This document shows, piece after piece, positions 55,239-64,000 of a DNA stretch of 64,000 nt. Origin of the DNA: Asterias rubens (lineage: Eukaryota > Echinodermata > Asteroidea > Forcipulatida > Asteriidae); the NCBI RefSeq assembly GCF_902459465.1, contig NW_022985714.1, forward strand, positions 1-64,000, given 5' to 3'. The notes below the pieces were generated by a model. The model did not search any database. It saw nothing but the letters and a program-made list of their open reading frames with translations, and was not told the origin of the DNA. Position 1 is the first letter of the stretch. Every line of letters starts with the position of its first letter. A program made the translations under genes and the position numbers.

Positions 55239-57200
55239 TGATCGGCTGCACTAAGATTGTAATCATGTTTTTGTATTTGTTTTGTTGGCCTTTTGAAAAG
55301 TTCTGCCTTAAAAAAGTTTGTTTAATGTTTTTGGGTTTTTTCAGTTAGGTTTTGTCTATAAAATGTTTTATCGGTTATTTTAGGTTTTGTGTAGTGGGGA
55401 AAGATCGATATTAATGCTCTATAAAAGGTAAAAATGGTTTATTTAAAACAATCTTGATAAACATGAGATAGAGCTTCCTCTACATCTACATGCCTCTTCA
55501 TGCTTCCTTATTAAGTGAGGTTTGGAGTGACACCATGTGTAAATCTCTTTTGCGTAGTGGTGGTTTTTAAAAAAAATCAGTGGTTGACCAATTGACATTT
55601 TGATCATTATGCTCTGACTGTTTCAGGAGAACATTACCGCTAACCTCCCACCGTGCAATGTTTCAAAACCATTACATGTTTGCTATTCTTGCGTACTCAG
55701 ACCAAAGTTTAAATTAACGATTTGGTCCTTTTTGTTAGCATGAGGCCTCAATTCTCCCAGATCCTCTTCTTCTATGTTACTCAATATCAAATTGTTTGGA
55801 CTTGGGATAATATTAGAATGCCTGACCCTGTGATCAGCACAGGGCCAATTACGTTTATTTTTTGGTCCACTTGCCCCAGTCCTTTTGAATCCTTCACGTT
55901 GGCACTGAGTTGAATATAGAAGGATTTGCATGAAATATTCTCAACTTTTTTGTTATCAAATTTGTTTGGATTTGAACCAACGAGTATTTGCCTTAAAATT
56001 TGTTCGCCAGAAGGGTATCAATTAATGTAATTGGCCTTGACATTTCTTGGGTTTTCTTTTTTATTTTGTAAGTCTGTCTGAAAACTTCCTTGCCTTTTTG
56101 TATTATTTTGTCCGCTGATTTAGGATTTCCTTTTGTACACAAGTTTACATTTGTAATGGGTTTAAAGGTTGTGAAAGTACTTAACAGTTTGAATATTCAA
56201 GTGATTAACTATCAGGGTTGAGAGGACCAGTTTTGTATTTTATTTGTTTGTAATAATTTACGTTTGTTTATTTCTTTCACTTATTGTTTTTTTTTTGTTA
56301 CTCCTAGTTATTCCCACCTCGGTTGCTCAAGTGACTGCACTAACTAAACTTATAGAGAACAATAGAGCACTACTGGAAATAAGTTATATCATTCAGCATG
56401 GCGAGTCATGGCCTTAGCAGTTAAAGAGCATTGGATTCAAACTCTTGTTTCTGATCAGCAGAGTGTAGGTTCGAGTCCCACTCGAGACACTTTTGTCCTT
56501 AAGTAAGACACTCGACCATAATGCTTCGGGTTGTGTAATGCACCAAGTAAAATAAACCCATTGCACTTATTGAAAAGAGAAGGGGTTCGCCCCAGTGTTC
56601 TTGTTTTGATTGGCATTATACTGTGCCACAGCACCTTGTAAAACCATTATATGGTGCTATGCATGGTGCTATGTCAAAAGATTAGGTCTCATAATTCAAA
56701 CTCAGTCCCACCCTTCCTTGCAAGATAATATTGTATGTTAAGGCGCCTTGGGCGTCACTAAGTGACGGATACGCACGCTATATAAGAAGCCACTATTATT
56801 ATTAATAACATCATTCAGGAAACACTGTCAAACAGAAATCTGTTTAAACAATTATTTTCTTAAAGTTTTATTTTTGAGAATTCTAACTACATGTATTTCT
56901 TTTTTGATACAGTGTGTGAATGGGCGTGTTGCCTTACTTTGAAAATGAAATAAAAATTCCGTACATAAGTAAATACATAAGTAATTAATTGAATCTGCAA
57001 GCTTTTTGATGAAATCTACTTAATCAAGTTATTTGACATATGGAGCAAAGTGCCTTGTTTTAGATAACTCTTACGTTTGCCAGGGTATATGATTTGTATA
57101 TGTATATATTTTATGACTTTAAAAGACTTCAAATAAAAAAAGGGCCAATGTATACAAAATAATTATTACTGCTTTCGGCGAATGTGGACATGCTCAACCA
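55239..57200 (+). other. EOGT: EOGT 3' region
   Basis: AT-rich sequence after the stop codon. It contains a half copy of the 33341 MITE (55525-55570), the SINE at 56398-56805, and AATAAA hexamers at 56949-56954 and 57132-57137. If one of these is used, the 3' UTR is about 1.7-1.9 kb and includes the SINE. Usage is inferred. Confidence 0.45.
56398..56812 (+). mobile_element. tRNA-derived SINE, full length, type II tRNA head
   Basis: The head starts GTCATGGCCTTAGCAGTTAA (A box), continues GGATTCAAACTC, has a variable-arm-like hairpin CTGATCAGCAGAG, and then B-box GGTTCGAGTCCC (~56468-56479). The body includes CTTAAGTAAGACACTCGACC and 'aaggggttcgccccagtgtt'. The 3' end is 'aggcgccttgggcgtcacta' and 'ctatataagaagcc', followed by (ATT)n. 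The long variable arm points to a Leu/Ser-type tRNA ancestor. It is the best reference copy for the fragments elsewhere in the window. Confidence 0.85.
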
Positions 57201-58750
57201 ACCTTGCCAAGCTTCAAATAATTCCATAGGGTTGCTAAGGGTTTGTACTTATACAACTTATTTGAGTGTTGATTATGATGTTTTTAGGCATTCAGTTTTG
57301 AGGCTTATCATGTCTCCTTTTTTGTTTGTGTTAGTACCATGTGTGCATAGTACCATGTGTAAATATGAAACTTTAAACTACTTAAACTTCAATGTTTTAC
57401 TTAAAAGCCAATTCATACTTTTAGTAATTTTCAAAGACCAGTTTTCTCACTTAATGCATGATTCCCAACGATTCATAATTTGTTGTATAACATTCGGGTT
57501 CAATTGGTCATCAAAGTTGACAGAAAATACTAAGAAGTACACCCTTTTGCATAATTATAATTGTGTGTTTTCAGATGCCCGAGAAAGGCTTCATGCCTAA
57601 AGCCTTTCTCAGGTTAAATTGTTGGGGTTAACCACTCTTTCTCTTAAACTACAGTACAATTGGGGTAATTTCTAACCATATTTAATAGTACCATCAGCAG
57701 CTCACCAGTGATCTTTACAAAGAAAGTTTTGGTAATTGATTTTTCTAGTAACAATCCCTTTGAACTACTTATTGTTTATTAGTACACGTGATGTGATTGT
57801 TATTATGGTTTAATACGATTATATCACTTTTAAATTATATTTTGGTGATTTTAATGTTTTATGAGTATTGTGTAATAATTTTTGTTATATATAGGACTTC
57901 GGTGACAGGTTTGAATTTATTATGCGACCAAAATTTAGTCTTTTATTTTTAAAAATTAATTTTGGAAAGGTATACAGCATTGGTCATTTTTGCTATACAT
58001 TTTACACCTTTAACAAAATACATATTGAATGCAGTTTTGTATATTAATTTTGATCGGCTTTACATGTAGTCTTGATCAGGGACTGTGTTTTGTGTATTTA
58101 GTCTCCGATAGAGGGCGCTACATCGACAGTTTTAGAGGCTGGCTCGAGAGACTAAGCTAGTTAAATCCGGATCGAATTGTTTGTGTCGTACAGATATCTT
58201 TTCTCCAGTAAATCGTGTTGTGATATCGGCAACTGGCTATGTTCCTGAGCGTCGCCATTCAAGGCTACATAACTGTTTCATTGAAAACAAAATGGGAACA
58301 GGTGTTTATTGAGTCAAAGAGAGTCAATACACCGTCATCTGTCTAAGTACAAATCTTCTAATATCCCATCAAGTTAATTATTAACTATATACAAAGACAA
58401 ACCTTTTTACATTTTTAAAAATAAATAAATGGATATTTTGTAATATAAAAAAACTATTTTAAGGTATCTTTGTAATAAAATATACGATTTTCATTTATTT
58501 AAGCTGAACTTGTTAATCATTGTTATCACACCAAACGGGTAATATGGGAAATAAAACTAATTGAAATGAATAGTTTTGCAGGTTCTCTTTTGACGTATTT
58601 GAGTCTGCATTAGGTTTAATTCTTCCTTGCAAACCGGAAACAATGAATTGGAAACTAAAGTGTGGCAGTGTCACAGCACCATCAGTGACAACAACAACAA
58701 ACAACCGTAGACATGTTTCCAAGCAAACATCCTAAACGAATATGGGATCT
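57200..58750. other. Intergenic AT-rich sequence
   Basis: The open frame at 57184-57600 (138 codons) has no signature and overlaps a 'gtgtgttttcagatgcccga' repeat fragment (57540-57700). A small CpG-containing patch (about 58100-58260, 'gatagagggcgctac') has no identifiable exon. Confidence 0.35.
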
Positions 58751-58752
58751 TA

Positions 58753-59128
58753 AAAAGGCAGTGGACACTATTGGTAATTGTCAAAGACTAGCCTTCACAG
58801 TTGCTGTATCTCAACATATGCATAAAATAACAAACCTGTGAAAATTTGAGCTCAATCGGTCAAAGAACTTGCGAGATAATAATGAAAGAAAAAACACCCT
58901 TGTCACACGAAGTTGTGTTTGTTAGATGGTTGATTTCGAGACCTCAAGTTCTAAATCTGAGGTCTCGAAATCAAATTACTTCTTTCTAAAAAAAACTACG
59001 TTACTTCAGAGGGAGCTGTTTCTCACAATGTTTTATACCATTAACCTCTCCCCATTACTAGTTACCTAGAAAGGTTTTATGCTAATAATTATTTTGAGTA
59101 ATTACCAATAGTGTCCACTGCCAAAAAC
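58753..59128. mobile_element. Full-length GGCAGTGGACACTATTGG MITE
   Basis: Ends AAAAGGCAGTGGACACTATT and AATAGTGTCCACTGCC, with 'ggtaattgtca' / 'gtaattacc' next to them. The centre holds the palindrome GATTTCGAGACCTCAAG / GAGGTCTCGAAATC. It is the reference for the 26254 (truncated) and 63183 copies. Confidence 0.85.
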
Positions 59129-59129
59129 C

Positions 59130-62100
59130 AGCGAAAACATTGAAAAGTTGGAGTTGGGTTATGATGAGTTGGATGTACATTTCAACCCATGTTTGGTAGA
59201 GTTTTATCTACTACTTGATCACCCGACTTTTAGTTTAGAGGGCACACTTTTAAAGTAAACCAACCACTTAGTTAAAAACATGTTTTGCCCACTTCATGAA
59301 ATCAAACCAAAACTAGGCGACTTAGTTAACCAAATAACTGTAAATCGGTGAAATTTTAACCAATGTTTTAAGAGTGCACGCGTGATTTATAGCGCTAAGT
59401 TCAGAGAACTGTCGGACGGTCAGTACGAAGCGGTTCCGGAACAACACACTCTCTACATTTGCTATTTTTATCTTTCTGAGAATACCTTAATTAGCTGCAG
59501 CGCTAGAAATAAAACTATGTGGCTCTTTTGGTGGTTATTTATTTTCTGAACATTGTGTGGAAAGCTATGGTTTCATTTCGTCATGTTTAGCTGGAAACTA
59601 AAGTTAAGAAAAGGTTGTTTGTCACAACTCCCCGGAAAGCACGTGGGTAGTTTTAACTACGTCACATATTCTTGCAATCTCACTCAGGATGCAGAACAGT
59701 TACTCCCAAGCGAAGGTAAACATTTCCATCATCACTCTTAAAATTGCGGGGGAGGGGGGAGGGGGTGGGGACTACAGAAGCCTTAAGCAGCATTTGATTA
59801 TTTAATAGTTTAAGGCATTTTGAGAATCATTCCATTTTGTCTTTATGTAAAAAGAAATAGTTTCTATATGCCCCCATATTTGAACCTCGTTACTGTAGTA
59901 ACGCTTCACGGAGTGCGTACCTGTTCAAGGGAGAACTCTTCCTGCTGGCAAATTCGCTCCGGATGTTCGACGATATGTCAAAAACTTTCACCTTTTGAAG
60001 TTACGTTTTAATACGTAAGTTTTATTGTGTACATCTAGATGATTAAAACAACCGAACGGTTCCATAAACTTGTCTTTACAATTATTCAAAGCAATTATGC
60101 TGTCGAAACCTCACAAAATTACTTCCGTGTCCAGACATTTGGAATGTGAGGCGCAAAAACTAGTTCTTTCAAGTGCCAGAGACAATAATATACGACCTCT
60201 CTCCTCCCACTTCACTGATTCACTGATGAAACATGGATCTTGGGGTCGAAGGTCATGCTGAGCACATGTGCCCTTTGAGACCCTTTTACACTAGGGGAAC
60301 AATGCAATACTTAACGGGGACTTCTGAAACAAAGAGTGTGTTATAGATACCTGGAACTATTTTGATAGCATTAGGAACAGGTGACAATTGAATTGTTTAA
60401 AGCGTTTTGAGGAACAAACTAAAAGTGAGTGGTTTAGTTTTGTACTCGAAATGTTGCTTTTAATGTTTTTAGTTGGTATTACATGGTTGGTAAGTGTAAA
60501 CACCTGCTAATTTTTAGTCTGAAAGCTATCTGATTATTAAGTTCCAATTGTTTTTGTGTATTTTTCTCCCTTTTTTCAAACAAGTTTGCGATCGTTTTTA
60601 GTATTTATTGATTTTAATGTGAGTTGTCTTTTGTAAATTTGGCACCGGGCCACGATCTCATCTGTGACAAATAAAACAAATGAAATGAAATAAAATGAAA
60701 GTTGATACCAGGACACTTTTCTGTCTTTGACTAAATCTTTGAAAACAACAGAACTCGGTTGGGTACATTAGGGACATCGATGGTTAAGTTAACGCTGAAA
60801 ATTTTGCGTATTTTCCAACTATTTTCTCCCGGCTCTCACACAACGGATAAACCCCAAACTTTGCACACAACAATAAATCAAAAACATCTCAAACAGTCCC
60901 AAAGCGACCTATTTGGATTAAGCACAAGTTTGTGAACATCTTTAAAACAAATTCCTGGGCTGGACTCATGCTCTCACACAGTACCCCCACCCAACTACAC
61001 AACAGGGTCAATAAACCTAGCAACTGGGTCGCCTTCTGTTGCGTCAAATTGAAACATTGCCGAATATTGGACCCCTAGGTGCGCGGTGTCGGGCATGGAT
61101 TGCGGTTTAAAGGGGAAGTCACATGACACAAAGTTAAATACGTCATCATGATTCTCCCGAAGCAGGGAGGAATCTACTAGTAATAATAATCAAATAAGCT
61201 AAAGATGAAGAGAGTATCTCGTCAAAATGGGTAAAATCACTGCTTAATTTGTGCATTTCTTACAAAATAATTAACATCTATTAAAATAATTAACACTAGT
61301 TATTAACATTTTAATAAACCTAGCTGACTATAAGTAAAGGCACACAACTTTATTCACTAAATGTACCTGGCTCGATTTTGTACAACTTCACATCTTTTAC
61401 ATTTCAAACAAATAAGTCAACCGGATAAGTTGATCATCCCAAAATGGGTGGGCGACAAGCTGCTTTAAAACTCAACCTCAGTCACGAACCACCCCTCATG
61501 ATCTTGACTCTAAGGAACACCTACACTTGTCATTATTTACATCGGCACATACCTTGAAAGACCAGACACTCTAAGCGACAAGTCTTAAGTACCCTATTGG
61601 ATTTACACGGAAGTGATCGACAAGTATAAACAAGTTGGTGGAGAACTATTTTCATTTCACAACAAGAGCACGGGTAAGCCTAGTTGTGCCGGCGATATCT
61701 TCCTGCCCCGAAGACAACTTCTAGAGGAAATAGTTGTAAAACTACGGAGTAATATATCTAATGACACTGAAACGCTATAACCGGTTCGGATACCAAACGC
61801 TTGTTTACATGTAGGTGCAACCAAAATGACAAGTCATGTAATACGGACATTGTTGACATAACATGCGACTTGGAAAACATTCTGACATTGAAACTTTACA
61901 CTTTCAGAAGGAACTGGTGAAATCAAGTACGCTTTTCGGATACATGAATCGGTGGTATTTAATTATCAAAGAAGTCGGGTAACATGAAGTAGAGCTTCGA
62001 AGGCAGGAAAAGACTCTGGTTTCCGTGGAATCGCGTGCAGTGCAACTACGCTTTAGGAAGGCTGCGGTATTTTTGACTTCGGTACCTTCATTCAACATTT

Positions 62101-62210
62101 CATTGTTTCTTTAGCGTGGTCTGAAACTTTTCGCACAGAGGCTCTCTTTTTGCATTATGAAAGGTTTGTGCAAATAACAAATCTCGTTTTGAAATTTGTG
62201 TTTCCTTTAG
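59130..62210. other. Intergenic region upstream of the CLCA gene
   Basis: Mixed AT-rich sequence. A 62-codon open frame at 59553-59741 includes a strong donor-like 'gcgaag|gtaaacat' (59715), so a noncoding or first exon is possible but unproven. Open frames at 59820-60011 and 60070-60261 have no family features. An AATG-type microsatellite lies at about 60670-60695. Confidence 0.35.
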
Positions 62211-62343
62211 AGTGTGGCCTGGAACTTCGCATGACGACAGGTTTATGCAAAACACAAAATCTCCTTATTTGAAATTGGTGGCGGAGGAAAACGTTGTATG
62301 GAACATTTATGCAATTTGTCTATATATCAACAAGCCAGCCAAT

Positions 62344-62541
62344 ATGATGCGATGCAGAGCCTTCAGTATCACCGTGTTTGTCACACTGTTTGGCAGTGTC
62401 TTCACGATGGACATGCCACCCCCACGGCTGGGCAATTGGAACCGTGCACCAGTCACACTCATCGACAACGGCTATACAGGTCTGGTTGTAGCCATTGCTG
62501 ATAGCGTGCCTGAAGATCCTAAACTCATTGACGACATTAAG
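62344..62541 (+). CDS. CLCA-family (calcium-activated chloride channel regulator) N-terminal exon, partial
   Basis: CLCA proteins are secreted or membrane-tethered metalloprotease-like regulators of chloride currents. An acceptor (GTGTTTCCTTTAG at 62210) opens the exon, which has an ATG at 62344 and donor AAG|GTAAGTC at 62541. The 66 residues comprise a signal peptide (MMRCRAFSITVFVTLFGSVF), then VTLIDNGYTGLVVAIADS and VPEDPKLIDDIK. The N-G-Y-x-G-hhhAI...VPED..LI..IK pattern is the conserved CLCA N-terminus, and a splice site after 'IK' fits a CLCA-type exon. The HExxH protease and VWA domains must lie beyond the window. The upstream in-frame ATG at 62212 adds residues before the signal peptide and is less likely. 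Confidence 0.8.
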
Positions 62542-63182
62542 GTAAGTCTTTCAGTTGGTTACACCCCCCCCCCCCCCCCCCACCACCACCACTCATGGCC
62601 CTTTCACACTACTCTACTCCCGGGGTTGTCCCCGGGAATAACGGCCGGACTTTTCACACTTGTTTAGACATTTATTCCAATATTGGCAACAACCAACACA
62701 AATGTATCAAATGTAATTTAAAGCATTACATCACAGATTACAACAACAGTTGATCGCTTTACCTCCAGTCTGCCCTCAGTGTCTGCTCCGGCAAATTGGC
62801 ATTATCGGTGATATGCGGTATATAATAACTGTCTATTATTAGTAGTATCTATTAGTCATCACAGCATTAAACAACTTAATTGCAACTATGATACGTCAAT
62901 AGAGGTTCAATTTAATCATGTGAAATTGGGACAAATACTATTTTTTTATCGTAAAAGTTGAGTGTGTCAGGGTAAAGCTGTCAGTTTTGTCTGTGGTTTA
63001 AGTTCATACAAATATAGGCTAGCAATTTGGCTTGGTTTTGAATTACAACCTTCCAGACACCTGTCCTTCGCGCTGGAGCGGTATCGAAAACCCAAAGTGG
63101 ATTTTGCCTCAAGTTTCACCCCCTCTAGGTTCTGCCTTGGATTCACTTTAATCTGGACTTCATTCGCTCTGGGTGGCATATT
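62542..63182. other. First CLCA intron, repeat-poor part
   Basis: A C16 run (62565-62580) and CAC repeat lie just after the donor. AT-rich intron follows, with no further exon recognised. The open frames at 62962-63219 have no family match. Confidence 0.4.
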
Positions 63183-63862
63183 AAAGGCACTGGACACTAT
63201 TGATAATTACTCAAAATAAATGTAAGCGTGAAACTTATTGGGTAACGAGCAGTGGGGAGCTATTATAACACAAGTGAGAATTGACTCCCTCTGACGTAGT
63301 AACGTTGTTTTGAGAAAGAGGTAATTTATCATTAAAACAATAAAATACTTCAGTTGATGTGGTATTTTATTATGCATCTTAAACGCACAAAATAATGCAA
63401 TTAGTGCGTTTTTCGGTCAATATTCTCTTACAAGTTCGATGCCCAAAATGAGCCAAAATCTTCACAGATTTGTTATTTGATGCATATGTTGGGCTAGACC
63501 AAGTGAGAATACTGGTGTGTGACAAATACAAAAGATGTCCAGTAGTCTCACTTGGTGTATCCCAACAACAAATCTGTGCACATTTTGACCCAATTCATCG
63601 TCGCAGTTGCAAGAAGATAATGGGGGGAAAATACACCACAAGTTTGCGTGCTTTCAGATGCATAATAAAAGGCTCCAGCTGATGAAGTATTTTTTGTTTG
63701 TTGAGTGAGAAATAACTTTGTTTTCTTCTGAAAAACTACCTTACTTCAGAGGGAGCCGTTTCTCACAAAGTTGTTTACTAGGCCTACCAGTTGCTCGGCA
63801 GGCAGATTTTATACTTACAAATGTTTTGAGACGTAAGTAATAGTTTCCAGTGTCTTTAAACA
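63183..63862. mobile_element. Long variant of the GGCAGTGGACACTATTGG MITE
   Basis: Ends TTAAAGGCACTGGACACTAT and 'agtttccagtgtctttaa'. About 680 bp versus 375 bp for the copy at 58753. The arms also pair internally: GACTCCCTCTGACGTAG / CTTCAGAGGGAGCCG and 'cacagatttgttatttgatg' / 'aacaaatctgtg'. It is in the CLCA intron. Confidence 0.75.
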
Positions 63863-64000
63863 AGTCCTATAGTTTGATTCCTTTGATCTGATTTCTTTGC
63901 GGAAGGAGTTGGGTAAATGTTAGATGAGGAGCAACAGTCACAACAATTGCTTGAAAATTAAGTGTCACGCGAGGGCGCACCACGAGAAAAGAGCACACGG

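Noticed and set aside
56398-56485. Possible tRNA-Leu/Ser gene
   Set aside because: The acceptor stem does not close and a SINE body with an (ATT)n tail follows.
57184-57600. 138-codon plus-strand frame
   Set aside because: Low-complexity hydrophobic composition, partial overlap with a MITE fragment, and no conserved motif.

Overview
This is a piece of an animal nuclear genome, AT-rich with long introns, GT-AG splice sites and dense short interspersed repeats. No bacterial gene organisation is present. The gene set (HEMK1, an NR2C nuclear receptor, EOGT and a CLCA protein) indicates a metazoan. The very abundant palindromic elements and the type II tRNA-derived SINE resemble repeats I associate with echinoderms, probably a sea star. 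That placement is from memory of repeat style and is not proven here.

Layout. At 1-542 (minus) is the 5' end of a gene for a secreted or membrane mucin-like Ser/Thr-rich protein, running off the window. At 2474-8899 (plus) is a complete 8-exon HEMK1 gene (mitochondrial release-factor glutamine methyltransferase). Tail-to-tail with it, at 13484-33177 (minus, with 5' noncoding sequence reaching about 40.4 kb), is a complete NR2C (TR2/TR4) nuclear receptor gene with 14 coding exons and 665 codons. Head-to-head with NR2C, at 42115-55238 (plus), is a complete 15-exon EOGT gene (ER EGF-domain O-GlcNAc transferase) ending in RDEL. From 55.2 to 62.2 kb I see EOGT 3' sequence and repeats. At 62344-62541 (plus) is the first coding exon of a CLCA-family gene that continues past the window. 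All exon joins for the three complete genes keep frame, and the totals are multiples of three.

Between and inside the genes lie several repeat families: TA-flanked fold-back MITEs with AAGG...CCTT ends, 'GGCCCAATTTCATAGAG' palindromes, 'GGCAGTGGACACTATTGG' MITEs, two larger TIR elements, SINEs with tRNA-like heads, one LINE reverse-transcriptase remnant, and at least five minisatellites (11, ~17, 33, 82 and 104 bp units). Three of the minisatellites begin shortly after EOGT 5' splice sites.

The genes do not form a pathway; they are ordinary housekeeping or regulatory neighbours. I found no convincing undescribed enzymatic or defence system. The most unusual things are a satellite built from SINE tRNA-like heads, nested palindromic elements, a run of symmetric small exons in NR2C, and clusters of nuclear-receptor half-sites inside the NR2C locus.
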